A stretch of 64,000 bases of DNA from Proteles cristata cristata (taxonomy: Eukaryota > Chordata > Mammalia > Carnivora > Hyaenidae): NCBI GenBank assembly GCA_017311185.1, contig JAESUZ010005523.1:496001-560000 (forward strand). Reading direction: 5' to 3'. Of the stretch, positions 28,447-40,567 are shown piece after piece. Each line of letters starts with the position of its first letter. Position 1 is the stretch's first letter. The notes beneath the pieces are model-generated. The model was not told where the DNA came from. It ran no database searches and worked only from the letters and a program-made list of their open reading frames with translations. Position numbers and translations under genes: made by a program.

Positions 28447-28640
28447 ATAGTCACAGCTGCAGCCACATAAAAGCAAGTGGGCCTGGTGTTCACTGGCAGC
28501 GTTTCTAACTCTTTGCAGGACTGCCATAGTCCGCCCGCTAGCGACTCCACTGGCAGCCACTTAGAAAAGAACCCAGTAATAAACATAAACTTACCATTCC
28601 AATCAGATGCAGGCAGAGAAAATGCTCCCTGGCTTTGCTA
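28447..28640. repeat. Unclassified diverged repeat, copy A
   Basis: Shares an ordered series of blocks with copy B at about 30885-31045: TCACAGCTGCA(G/A)CCA(C/A)ATAAAA, TTCACT, GTTTC(T/C)TAACTC, GGCAGCC, CCAGTAA..AAACA and CAGATG(C/T)(A/G)GGCAGA. It is not a CAN SINE, MIR or L2. Confidence 0.6.
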
Positions 28641-28999
28641 CATTCATGCAAGAATGAGAACCTGGCCCAGGCTGTGGGGCCTCGGGCTGATATCACAGTA
28701 ATGATCTGTCGGCAGCAATTCGGACCCAGGGCCAGGCTACTGGTAACAGTGCACAGCTAACCAGTTGAACTCTACCAGGAACAACACTTCCTCCAGTTGT
28801 TAGGGCACCTTGTCAACAGAACCCTAAGAATACACCTGAGAGCTAGCTGCCACCATTTAAGGTTACTTATTTTCAAAAAATTTCCAGAATGCCAAGGATG
28901 TTTAAAATATATAGGATAAAATAAAATACATAAAAATATATAAAAATGTTTTTAAGTATAAAAACACAGTTAAATGCCATCGTGCCATACCCTGCAGTT

Positions 29000-29215
29000 T
29001 CCTCATATCTATGTCATCTGCATTCCTGTACTGTCCCCAACCTCCCCTCAAACACAAATATCCACACCCTGCATGGACCCTTCAGACCTCTGCTCAAGCA
29101 GTGCCTGCAAGGAACACCTTCTCTGATCAGCCAAAGTTAGGGGTCCTGTCCTCCAGGTGCACCTTGGATACACCTGGTGTTTCTACTAGAGCACTCACCA
29201 AGTGTTCAGCACCAT
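29000..29215 (-). mobile_element. LINE-2 3' region, part 1 (split by a SINE dimer)
   Basis: 'TTCAGACCTCTGCTCAAGCA' and 'ACACCTTCTCTGATCAGCCA' match the complement of the L2 3' UTR. The element resumes after the SINE dimer at 29720. Confidence 0.7.
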
Positions 29216-29231
29216 TTAAAAATCATATCTA

Positions 29232-29439
29232 GGGGCGCCTGGGTGGCTTAGTCGGTTAAGCGTCCGACTTTCGCTTGGGTCATGATCTCACGGATCGTGG
29301 GTTCAAGCCCCGCGTCGGGCTGTGTGCTGACTGCCAGTTCAGAGCCTGGAGCCTGTTTCAGTCTGTGACTCCCTCTCTCTCTGACCCGCCCCTGCTCACG
29401 CTGTCTCTCTCTCTCTCTCTCCTAGAAATAAAAAAAATT
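29232..29439 (+). mobile_element. CAN SINE, first unit of a dimer
   Basis: Head GGGGCGCCTGGGTGGCTTAG. A young-looking copy with CCGACTTTCGCTTGG, GTGCTGACTGCCAG and CTCCTAGAAATAAA. The tail runs straight into the next head. Confidence 0.96.
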
Positions 29440-29706
29440 GGGGCACCTGGGTGGCTTAGTCGGTTAAGCGTCCGACTTTCGCTTGGTCATGATCTCGCGG
29501 TTCGTGGGTTCGAGCCCCGCGTCGGGCTCTGTGCTGACTGCCAGCTCAGAGCCTGGAGCCTCTTTCGGAGTCTGTGACTCCCTCTCTCTCTGACCCACCC
29601 CTGCTCACGCTGTCTGTCTGTCTGTCTCTCTCTCTCTTCTAGAAATAAATAAAAAATATTTAAAAATAAATAAATAAATAAATAAAATTAAAAAAAATAT
29701 TTTTAA
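29440..29706 (+). mobile_element. CAN SINE, second unit of a dimer
   Basis: Begins GGGGCACCTGGGTGGCTTAG right after the first unit's short A tail and shares its diagnostic variants. Only one TSD pair brackets the dimer: AAAATCATATCTA at 29219-29231 and 29707-29719. Confidence 0.96.
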
Positions 29707-29719
29707 AAAATCATATCTA

Positions 29720-29850
29720 ATCTTCCCCATTAGACTGGGAGCCACCTGAGGCCAGAAGCTGTTTTAATCATACCAGCAGACACCAGTGTAATGCCCACCT
29801 TAACACAAATACCCAGTAAATGCTGAATGATGAATGAATGCATGGGGTTC
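29720..29850 (-). mobile_element. LINE-2 3' end, part 2
   Basis: 'CCATTAGACTGGGAGCCACC', 'TGAGGCCAGAAGCTGTTTTA' and 'AAATGCTGAATGATGAATGA' are the complement of the L2 3' terminus, continuing the fragment that ends at 29215. Confidence 0.78.
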
Positions 29851-29941
29851 AGAACTGGACTAGGGATAAGGAAGACATCAGAGACAGAAGAGTGGCCTGA
29901 AAATGGTCATTCAAAAATAGGTTCAAGAATTGTCCTATTCT

Positions 29942-30147
29942 GGGTGCCTGGGTGGCTCTGTTGGTTAAGCATCTGACTTTGGCTCAAGTCATGATCTCAC
30001 AATTCATGAGTTGATGTCCCGCATCTGGTGAGTCCCACTTTTCCTCTCTCCCTCTCCCACTCTCTCTCTTGCCCCTCATGGGATTCTCTCTTCCTCCCTC
30101 TCTCTGTACCTTGCTCACTTCGCGTTCTCTTTCTCTCTCAAAAAAAT
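29942..30147 (+). mobile_element. CAN SINE, plus arm of a second inverted pair
   Basis: Head GGGTGCCTGGGTGGCTCTG with the body partly deleted after 'ATGTCCCGCATCTGG'. Flanked by AATTGTCCT at 29928-29936 and 30148-30156. Confidence 0.93.
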
Positions 30148-30156
30148 AATTGTCCT

Positions 30157-30358
30157 TTTTAAAAAAAAATTTTTTTTTAATGTTTATTTTGGAGAGAGAA
30201 AAAGAGAGGAGAGGGGAAGTGGTGGAGGGGCAGAGAGAGAGAGACACAGAATCCAAAGCTGGCAGCACAGAGCCCGATGCAGGGCTCAAACTCACAAACC
30301 GTGAGATCATGACCTGAACTGAAGTCAGACATTTAACTGACTGAGCCACCCAAGCACC
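30157..30358 (-). mobile_element. CAN SINE, minus arm of a second inverted pair
   Basis: Starts with a T-rich tail and ends GAGCCACCCAAGCACCC. A third AATTGTCCT copy follows at 30364-30372. Confidence 0.93.
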
Positions 30359-30884
30359 CTAAGAATTGTCCTGTTCTGGCTCATGTATAGCCTACCTCCT
30401 GCTGCATTCCCGCTCTTTTTACATGTATGATGTTAAAGAACTACTGGTAGATACATCCATTGGATAAACATGGGTAAGGTCTGCTACAAAAAACGAGGCA
30501 TGACAAAGTCAGAGAAATTCACGATTTTATAAGAAGAAAAAAAGACAGGAGAGGAAACTCATTATATTGAGTAATAAATGTGGCAAGTTATTTTCAAGTC
30601 CTGAGTTGTATTTTAGGTTCTCCAGTGGATTCACTTTGCAACAAAACCGGTTTCTGCACACCAGCCCTTGGAAAGAATCAGAAGCCCCAAGTTTGTGTAC
30701 AAGTTTCCCTAGGACCAGGTGGAAAAGGGTGAGCAAAAGATTCAACTTTATTATGAAAGAATTCATCTTCTAAGGGGGGGAAAAAAAACAAAAAATGTTT
30801 AAGTAGCCCTACAACAACAATACTAGAAAGGAAATAATGTTTTTGATGGCCCTACCATCTTTTTCTTTAATCTAAATACATAAT

Positions 30885-31045
30885 ATTCACAGCTGCAACC
30901 AAATAAAATGAAGTACGTTATTCACTCGGGAGGTTTCCTAACTCCCACAGTTCCTCAGACTTCCGTGGCAGCCCCGAAAGGAGAATCCAGTAAAAACACA
31001 GATTTAAGATGCCCGTTGAGAAGCAAAAACCAGATGTGGGCAGAT
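30885..31045. repeat. Unclassified diverged repeat, copy B
   Basis: The partner of the copy at 28447-28640, in the same orientation and 2.4 kb away, with the shared blocks listed there. Family unknown to me. Confidence 0.6.
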
Positions 31046-31989
31046 AGCTGCATCTCCGGTCTCTAACAGGCAAGGAGAGGTGTGAACTTTAGGAACCTCA
31101 TTAACACCACTGCATTTGTATCCTTGGCCACAAAATGAGTCAAATAAGAGGTTCATATAGCACTAAGTGATAATGTATATACTAGACCCTTGGAAACTTT
31201 TTTTTTATACGACATGCATGTCAGGTGCTATCTTATAATTAATTATTGGTAGATTACACACAAAAAAGTAAAACTGAGAAATCTTAGTTAATTGCAGGGT
31301 ACATGTGAATAAAAAATAATTGTGAAAACACCTACTGCAACCTTGGGGAGGCAGGAGTCAGGTGTAGCCCCTGAGTCTAAAAGGCCTTTGTGCTATTACA
31401 CCAATATCATCAACCAAGATTAAGATTATCAGTCCACTTGGGGAACAACGTCCTCCATACCTAAGATAGCAATGAGTGTGGAAATCAAGCCTTACAAGGC
31501 ACAAGAGAATGACCTGGAATACTGACCTTAGAACAGAGGAAACTGTGAGGAAGCAATGTGTAATCCTCACCTATCCACACTTAGAAGCAAGGAGCAGGCT
31601 GTGCCCCCTGGGCAGAGGTCTAGCGCCCCCTAGTGTGTTCAAAGGAGAAATATTTTTTTATTTCTCCCCAAACAACTACTGATAATGTGCTTATATTTGT
31701 ACTTTTTTATCACTAAGTGGACCTTACCATATTAATGAAAAAAAATGTTTTTTTATAAATAAAATATAAATATAAATAAAAGGGGAAAAAAGCCTAATAT
31801 CAACAGAACTAAGTATTTAATAGCTAATGATCTGGCTATGCATACCAATACCAAAGCAAAAGCTTTGGAAAGAGGACACCTTTTCATATATATCAGTATC
31901 TATACTGATACTCTTCTTCATGATTCTCACAGACCTCTTACCAACTTGACGAAATCGTTTTAGTAAATGTTTTACCTGGTGGGCACATA

Positions 31990-32165
31990 AATAAAAATAG
32001 CTAATATTTATTGAGTGCCTGACAGAGGCCTAATATCTTAGATATATTATCTTCTGTAATCCTCATACCATGCGTGAAGAAAGTACTGCCATAACCCTCA
32101 TTTTACAGCTGAAAAGATATACAGAATCTCACAGTTACTAGGTGAGACTCTGGCACTGGACTCCA
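31990..32165 (+). mobile_element. MIR SINE
   Basis: 'ATAGCTAATATTTATTGAGT' and 'GCCTGACAGAGGCC', 'CTGTAATCCTCATACCATGC', then 'CCTCATTTTACAGCTGAAAA'. Confidence 0.92.
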
Positions 32166-32187
32166 TGGCCTGTGATTTCTAAAGCCC

Positions 32188-32275
32188 ATGTCACATATGA
32201 CCTCCCTGAGTAACATCGGCTATCTAACCCTATGTCACACACATATGACCTACCTGAGTAACATCGGCTAGCTCT
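32188..32275. repeat. Two-unit tandem duplication, period about 44 bp
   Basis: TGTCACATATGACC..CCTGAGTAACATCGGCTA at 32189-32222 recurs as TGTCACACACATATGACC..CCTGAGTAACATCGGCTA at 32233-32270. It lies between two MIR copies. Confidence 0.85.
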
Positions 32276-32361
32276 GGACCAGCTGTGTTTTGAAACTACA
32301 CATATAAAGATCCATATTATGTATATATTTTTTAACTCAGAGTCAGAAAACAAATATTAAG

Positions 32362-32550
32362 TAATAACAACTAATATTTACTGATGCTCACCATGTGCTA
32401 AGCACTGTTTTAAGCAATTTATCTGTATTAATTTATTTACTCCTACAAACCCTATGAGGCAGATACTATCTTTTTCACAGTTAAAGAAAAGTAGAGACAG
32501 ATTAAGTGGCCTGGCCAAGATCAGCAACATGAAGATTCAAACTCAGATAA
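32362..32550 (+). mobile_element. MIR SINE
   Basis: 'CTAATATTTACTGATGCTCA', 'CCATGTGCTAAGCACTGTTT' and 'CTATGAGGCAGATACTATCT' follow MIR order. Confidence 0.92.
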
Positions 32551-34828
32551 TCAACCTCCAGATTCTATTCCTATTACATAATCTTGTCTCTCAAACCTAT
32601 TTTCCAAACTCCCTAAAACCACCTCTTTTCTCATAGTGCAAGCCAAAGAGTCAATCGCTTCTTTAACGGCTATATAATGAAAACAACTGTACAAGAGCAA
32701 ACCAAATTCTAAAACTTCAATTCACATTTGTCTCAAAAGATGTCCTTTCCTACCTCTATATTGCACAAAGTGAGTCAAAATTTACTCTTTACTGTACACC
32801 TGCTAACTTTTTCCAACAGTAAAATCACCTAGCAATTCTTCTGACTACAAATAATCTAGAGTGAACAAACACATATCACGTATTTAATTATATTATATAA
32901 TATTTAATTAACAAACAAACCAATGTACTCCTATACCAACCCACAAAAAAGCCAAAATATACCTATCAATAGGAACTGTCAAGCATTAGTAGCTTCAGAC
33001 CGTATACTAAGAAAATGAACATGCCTATTCCCAAAACTCCAAGGAAGTCATATACTGAGCTGCTTGAAATTCACAAGGGACATGACTGCTCGGCCTTCAC
33101 TTTTACACTGCAAGGGCCACCAAGCTTGGAGTGCTTCAGACCTGTACTGTGAGGGAAAAGCCACGCATCACATTGTTAAATCATTACAGGGTGAAATTTC
33201 AATCTCTGGCTCATTCTGCACTTTACTGCAATATCCATGAAAGAAATCTACAACAGAAGCACAATGAGTACAATTTGATTTCTAAAAATATATTCAAGGC
33301 AGCAAGCTGGGTATTTAATATAGTTTGCATTTCTGTAGTGCAATAGGTTTTCTATTTCAGACAGCTAAGAATCCCTTACAGATTAGTCTAATTTGCTAAA
33401 TTGAGATACTCAGTGTTTTACTTTTCTTATCTACCTTTTTATGGTCTATCTGGGTGGACTTAATTGGCACATCTGAGCAGATGAAATACCCTCAGTTAGA
33501 AGTCCACATCTCACCGAGTAAATTAAGACTGATGCAGACAATTATGCACTGAAATTGAGAATGAGAGGTGTGTGCAGAGCATCAAGCAGAATTAGTCTTC
33601 ATTTGTGTCTTAGTTTCGTCATTTCAAAGAAGCCAAGATTCTAAGAAAACTCTTTAAGGGAGTAACTTTTCCTTCTGTCTAAATATAGACTCCTAGGGAG
33701 AAAAAAAAAAAGAGAGAGAACATAGGCTTATTTCTTGAGAAATTAACTCCTAGAAACTGATGGTACTAAGAACAATCTTCAAATCACTATGTTTAGGTTT
33801 CTTGATCAAATCTACATTAAACTTAAAGATTCAGATCTTAGACATCGAATGATTTGGAGATAAAACATTTTTTACAGAAGTTACAAGCTCTACAATGTAA
33901 TTTGGCCTTTCCTATATGAGACCTCCCTGAAAGTGCTAAATCATCATCCAGTGCAAACAAAGACCCAACTGAAGAATTAATGAGAAAATCCCAGAGCAAA
34001 ACGGAGCCAGCTCTAGGCAAAACCAAAGAAAGAGGCTCTGTGAAGACAACAAAATGAAGACAGAGCAGCCAGGAAAGAGCTCCAGAGGCACGGCTTTCAG
34101 CAGCATTTCAGGCACAGAATGGGACCCACAAAAAGTGTGGAGCTGGTCCGCATCTAGTGACGGCAGAAACCTGTTGCTAAGGCAATGCTCCTCAGTCCAA
34201 CACACCAACCAAGCTGATAGATCACTCCCGCTGACCCAATCTTCCTTCGGATCCCTTTCCCTTCTCCAGCCTTCTCTATTTACTGCTGTCTTGGACAAAT
34301 GGTATCAGCCTTCTGGGTTCAGGTTCCTATCTCCTAGGGTTTGTAAGGATGAAAGCAGACAACCATCTGACACAAACCACTGCCAACTAGTAAGCATTAA
34401 GTGATGCTGGCTGTAGTTGTTCTCATAGAAGCTCCTTCCAGCCCCCGCATGCCACCAAATTTCCATATCCAAGAGACTTTTTTTAAATATTTATCCTACT
34501 TGGCTTGACCCCTCTAAACACCTGAAAAATGTTGACAGCCTTTCTCTTCTAGAACTATGCCAAACCCTCCAAACCAGGATCCAACTCACTCTGGCCCCAG
34601 TAGCCCCAGTGCTTAAGGGGAAGGACAACAGAGATACTGTTTACCCAGATGATTAAGCCTTGCAGTGTTAGAAGATAATCTGTAAGATTTACATAATATA
34701 TGGAGTTATTTGCCTTTTCTAACTCAAAATTAGTCATGCAAAACAAAGTAAAAAAAAATGGGGGCAAAAAAGAAAAATCTTTAAGGTTTAAAGTATTTTA
34801 TTAAATGTATTTATTAAAACCCAGTTAA

Positions 34829-35034
34829 GGGGTGCCTGGGTGGCTCAGTCAGTTAAGTGTCTGACTTCAGCCCAAGTCATGATTCTCATGGTTCACAAGT
34901 TCAAGCCCCACATCGGGCTCTGTGCAGATAGCTCAAAGACTGGAGCCTGCTTCAGAATCTGTGTCTCCCTCTCTCTCTGTCCCTCCCCCACTTGCACTCT
35001 CTCTCTCTCAAAAATAAAATAAACATTAAAAAAA
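34829..35034 (+). mobile_element. CAN SINE
   Basis: Head GGGGTGCCTGGGTGGCTCAG, felid body, tail AAAATAAAATAAACATT plus A run. Confidence 0.95.
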
Positions 35035-36221
35035 AGTTACATCAACAGGCATCATGACTACAGATACGGGTTACACAAAACCATGAGGAAATTCTATCCC
35101 CATCTGTACCATACCTGTCAAGTCTTCCAGACTACCTACAATCACCCCAAGTCCTCATCCAATTGGTTTAAGTTTTTGTTTTGGTTGCCATTACAGTGAG
35201 GGGAAAGCAGCTAAGTGCTGGTTCTTAGTGCCACCTTGTGGTCACATTTAGATATTACACATCCACCAATTCACAAATGCAAGGAAAATGACGTTTACAA
35301 AACCCTGTCCTGGCTTCAAATCCCAGTTCTACCTCTTACCAGGTCATATAGACAAGTTATCAATTTGAACAGGAAATGACCAAGTGTTTGAAAAGCCCAC
35401 TATAACTGTTATAACTGAAAGATATGTATGCATAGGATCAAAGCCTAGAATGAAATGTAGACAAATGACAAAAAATAGAGGTGTAGGTAGTTTTTTTTTT
35501 TTTAATCTTAAATTTATCATAATTTCATTACTTAAAAAAACAAGGAATCATCCAAAGTGCAAGGTGGAGGATGTGGAAAGCCTTCAAATCATTCACAGCT
35601 CAAATCTGCTTCAGGCTGCAATCTCAGCAGCTTAGCCCCCAGAACCACCGGATAATATCTGGACACTCAGGCACCGCCTACTTCTGAAGTCTGTTACCTT
35701 GTCTCACTCGCTGAGGTGGAGACGGAACGGGGGCGTGGGAGGGGGGAGACGTACTGCAGCAGTAATACCAAGCTGACTTCGGGCCAGAGTAGAGAAAAGC
35801 TACATTTTCAAACCCCAAAATCCTTAACCAACAATTCTTTCCAACTGCATCAAGGATTTCCTAAATGGGAACATATAAGGAATGCCACCAACCTCACCTC
35901 AGAATTAGGGGGAGCCCAAAGTATGAGCGCAGTACCCAACTCCTTCTACCATGACCTGCCGCCTCAGACACTCCAAGCTGAGTCCTGAAGATGTTTTCCA
36001 GGTGATTCTGAAGCACGTGCTCTGATAAGATGATGATTATATACAGCACTTAGCTGAATGAACTGACCTCAAAGTTCGTCTCCAAGCCCTTTCCTATGTA
36101 AACACAACACACTTGTGCAGGGTACAAAAAAGAGGATTTTAGTAACATATACAAACTGAATCTGCCAAAAGCTACAGCCTCCAAAAGGAAGAGTATCCAC
36201 ATTAAGTAGCTCCCAAAGTTG

Positions 36222-36368
36222 ACAGGGCATCAGAACGACCTGGAAGAGCTTTTTAAAAATTATGACCTGGAGCCCCACGCTAGACTTCTTGAATCTGCAC
36301 CTCCAGCGGCAGGGCACCCAGGTGATTCTGCAGAATCAGCCTGTAGGCTGGGAACCTCTGCTTTAGCT
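36222..36368 (-). mobile_element. MER20-like hAT-Charlie remnant
   Basis: 'GGGCATCAGAACGACCTGGA', 'CCTGGAGCCCCACGC', 'CCCAGGTGATTCTGCAGAAT' and terminal 'GGGAACCTCTGCTTTAG' match MER20 in reverse orientation. Confidence 0.75.
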
Positions 36369-39040
36369 TATGCTAACTGCCAAGAAAATAAACCCTGTTA
36401 CTATTATATAATGTCTGCCACACAGAAATAGAAAGAGCTTCAGGGTATGGGTTTAAGTCAGATTATACACACTAGCCTTAGTTGTCCCAGCAGGAAACAA
36501 AGGTCACTTGGAAGGACATCCTCTCACTTAAGGATATAACCTGACCTACAGCCCAAGTCTGACCCAAGCAGTGCCGACTGCAGCTGGAGAAGGAAGCAAG
36601 AGTTGCTGACATTTTTCATCTGTGCTCTCTCTCATGTTGGCACATAACTGGCATGAATGATGCTGCTTCCCTCTAAGGCCCCTGTGCCCATGGTAGACAT
36701 TACTAATGGACTGTTGCGCTCTTTCCCAGAGAGTCCAAACTGGGCCTCAGTCTCCTCCTGAACAGACTGCCACTGCCTAAGACGGGAGCTGTCTGGTACG
36801 GTGAGGGCTCGTGCCCTGCCTGTCCTACAGTGGACTGACTGCTCAGAAACCAGATGTCTCTGCAGACTGCAGCCACCACACCACTATCAAGGCAATCCAA
36901 GTGAGAAATAATATGTCTCCAAAGCAGAGCAAGTACAGTATTTTCCTTTTCAATAACCTGCACCCTAGGGTCTTTTCCTACATATCTGAACTACTCAACA
37001 GACCAGGCCCTGTGCTGGGATGAATGTCCTCCACAAAATCTTCCCCAAATACCTGTCTGAATTCATTATTCCCTTCACACTGCTTAGCGCCTAGATGTGC
37101 CCATGTCCCCTAAAAGGCTATAAATTCCTCGCCAGAAACCTGAGGACCCCTCCTAGAGTGCACACACACAATCCTGCAGTGAAAGCAAGGACGACACAAT
37201 GGCAGCTGCCTCATATCTCATCTGGAAACCAATCAGAAACACTGAGGTAACAAAGGCTGCTGACCTTTGATCACCGTGAGGGGAAAGGTGCACATATGAA
37301 ATGTCTGGTCTTCTAGGCCACCTTTACCTGTCCTGGCTATACAGACTGGATAAGTGACACCTAAGTGTTCACCAGGGACACATATCACTCAAACACCATG
37401 TCCCTCAAACACTGTGTGTGTGTCCATCCTATTAAGTCTTTATTTGGCTTCTGGAGCTCCCAGGCCCCTTTCCACAACAGCGATATAGTTTAAGAAAAGC
37501 TAAACCTTACAACTCTTACAATTAAGAGCAATACCCTAACAGAAACTCTGCTGTACAAAATTAAAATTAAAAAATAATGGAATTTTTTTAGGATCTGCAT
37601 ACCAATGACATGAGTAGGAACCGATGGAATATTTACTTCAAAGAACTGGCTCATCCCTCCTGGGACATCATCAGAAGTGTGAAAATCAAGGAAAATCACA
37701 GAAGAGACAGCCTCGAAATGCAACTTAGTACAGAGACAGAAGCAGGATACAAACGTGAAAAAGGCAAAAAATACATGAGCAGTTTACAAAATAGTAACAC
37801 TTCCAAGACTGATCTGAGAGGTCTTGGGTGGAGTCAGAGAAAAGTAGGATCCTAACAGTTATCCTGCTCCAGAAAACGTTAAGCTGTAGAAAAGGCTTGA
37901 TAGAAAATTCCCACTTAGCAACAACTAAGAACAAAGTTGCCTAGTTGGGACTAACTAGAGCTAAAAGAAGGCCTCAGACAGATGCTCCCTCCAGCTCAGA
38001 TAATAAAGGGGATGAGATGTCTAAGAGCCACCCACTTTCACTCTAAGTTTAAATGAGCATTATGATGAACAGGATTATAACCAGTACAAGTTCAAAAAAG
38101 GCACCTAGCTTAGGTACATACTCCTAAACTGTAACCATTATGAAAAACTCATTTTCTGTGTTGCAAACTCTATGGGGCTTTGATTATCCCTCCTCAAACC
38201 ACTGCTAAGATACAAAAGCCTAAGGTTTTTTTGTTTTCACTCAGGGGAATACCATTACAATTTCAATCTGTCTACAAAGATCAGCAACAAGAAGTAACAA
38301 AACATAAACAGTGCTGGCAGTTCTAGAATGTTCTTAATAACGCTTCTCAGTCCAGAGCATTTTCTTTTAACATTCCCCCAATCCAAAGAGTATCCAAGGA
38401 GATGCAAAACAAACATTTCAACGTGGTATCTGCAGTTTAACAGCCGTAATAACTATGGCCATGAAATTTTAAGAGCTATAGTATTTTGGTGGCAATTAGA
38501 GTTATTGATATTTCTGAAACTCATCTGGGATTTTATGTAACATTAGCAAAAAACTGGCTTTGATACAGCTTTGGAAATAATTGTTCTACAATCTTAACAT
38601 TATTAAGAAAAATGCATTGCCATGAATTTAAACTAAACCCATATTTAAAATTCAATCAAAATATACTGCTTCTCATCAAGATACTAATACATTTAAAAAT
38701 AAATTTAATATTGAATGGGAAGAAAATATTGCTCCATTTACAATCAATACGTTGATATTAACACTTTTATTAACTCTCCACAGTAGGTAAGAAAGAGACT
38801 GACACTGCTCAGCATTCAAGGGTATCCAGCCATACCCTTCAAACAACTCTACAGATATTAAATGTACAAAATAAAGTTAAAGTTGCAATGAGAAGTAAAC
38901 AAATGTAAGCCACTCCTCAAGGATGCTACTTAAGGTTTACCACTGCATAACTGTAACAGCTCTAGGAACTGATTGAGGTCACAGGTCCTCAAACTGTGTG
39001 GAAAAAAAATATGCCACCTCTGCTTTTAAAAGGTTATGCA

Positions 39041-39255
39041 GCGGTTCCTGGGTGGCTGTTTGTTAAGCATCCTTCTCTTGGTTTCGGCTCAAGTCATGTT
39101 CTCATTGTTCAGGAGTTCGAGCCCTAGTCCCAGCTCTGTGCTGATGGCATGGGGCCTGCTTAGGAACCCCTCTCTCTCTATTCACCCTCCTCTTCCCCCA
39201 TGATCCTCCCCCAAGAGTGCTCTCTCTCAAAATAAATAAAAATAAATAAATAAAT
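39041..39255 (+). mobile_element. CAN SINE
   Basis: Diverged head GCGGTTCCTGGGTGGCTG, tail of AAATA repeats. TSD AAAAGGTTA at 39027-39035 and 39256-39264. Confidence 0.92.
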
Positions 39256-39471
39256 AAAAGGTTAGGGAGTATACAAGCTAATCTGAATGTGGGTCATCAG
39301 CTCTAAGTAAAAGAAGAAAAAATATCAGGACAACCTGCATTCGTGAAGGCCAGTGGAAAGCTACAAGAAACAATAAACTATGTCTTCCTACATGGAAAAT
39401 AAGAAAAAAAAAAACTGTTGAGGACTGGGAAAAAGCCATCCTAGGAGCAAACACTTAAAAAGTAATCTGTT

Positions 39472-39683
39472 GGGGCACCTGGGTGGCTCAGCTGGTTGAG
39501 TGTCCAATTTCCGCTCAGTTCATGATCTCACAGCTCATGAGATCGAGCCCCATGTCAGGCTCTATACTGACAGCTTAGAGCCTGGATCCTGCTTTGGATT
39601 CTGTGTCTCCCTCTCTCTTTGCCCCTCCTCCACTCACAATCTGTCTCTCTCTCTCTCAAAAATAAACATTAAAATTTTTTTTA
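39472..39683 (+). mobile_element. CAN SINE
   Basis: Head GGGGCACCTGGGTGGCTCAG; tail CAAAAATAAACATTAAAA followed by T- and A-rich sequence. Confidence 0.95.
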
Positions 39684-40567
39684 AATTAATAAATAAGGGG
39701 ATCTTTTTATTTTATCTATTTATATGTTAAACAGATCCCCTTTCCCTTTGACCTTCTTAGTGTTTAGTAAGCTCATGTGGAAGATCTGAGGCATGGCAGG
39801 GTCATGCTCAGTGGGACACACTGGATACCTGCAGCATACAGACCATTTTCCAGAGCTCACAAAAAATACGTAGCAATTGACTTCCTGAATGAAAACATTC
39901 ACCTTCCCTTTTATCTTATTTGTATCTTATACTGAGAGGGTCATGAAAACAAAGCCAAAGTCAATCTCCAGCATAAAAATGACAGTGAAAAGGAAAGGTA
40001 TGCAATGCACATGAAATACACTTTTGGCAGTATGACAGGATTTTATAATTCTATAGATGACGACTACTTTCTCAAGACAAGGAAGGAGGAACTTAAGAAA
40101 ACAAGCTTATTCATTCATACACCAAAGCTTAAATTTCAGCTTCTTTTTGGAGTAAAGTCCTCCACAATTACGTTACTGCTTCAAAAGAAAAAAAAAAAAC
40201 CACCCAACATAGACTACACAAGCCAGCCTTCCCCTGACCCCTGCTAGAGGTGACCTCTGTGAGTGTAATGGCATACATCTCACACTTCAGTCCTCTGCAT
40301 GCATCTTGCCCCAGCCCTTCCCCTAAGCTTTTCTTCTGAGACTCATCCCAAATCTGAATGAAGATACAGAAGTTAGAAGCATTCCATGCATCAGCTCTAC
40401 TGGGGACTCGGGGGCTCTGCCAGTTCTGGAAGGCTAAGGCTGCAGGAGGTCCAACCTTTGGATAAACAGGGCTCTAAGACATTAAGCTGAATCTAGAATC
40501 CTTATTTAATAAAACTGCCGCCTAAGATAAAACAAGCAGAACAATCTGTTTAGATCTGCAGACTGAC

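Larger units (their letters stand above)
23852..40567 (-). other. ERCC6: ERCC6 intron 5 (site of PGBD3 in primates; empty here)
   Basis: A 16.7-kb GT-AG intron. It holds ten CAN SINEs (six plus or minus copies forming nested, dimeric or inverted arrangements), MER5A, MER20, MIR and L2 fragments, local tandem duplications and a diverged non-SINE duplicate (28.45 and 30.88 kb). No piggyBac transposase ORF or remnant is seen. Stretches 33.35-34.8, 35.1-36.2, 36.4-39.0 and 39.7-40.5 kb look unique or too decayed to name. Confidence 0.88.

Noticed and set aside
40522..40567. Exon 5 ORF reading on into [14 protein letters not shown]
   Set aside because: This is intron 5 read-through beyond a good donor (TTAAG|gtcagt); exon 6 continues the conserved protein.
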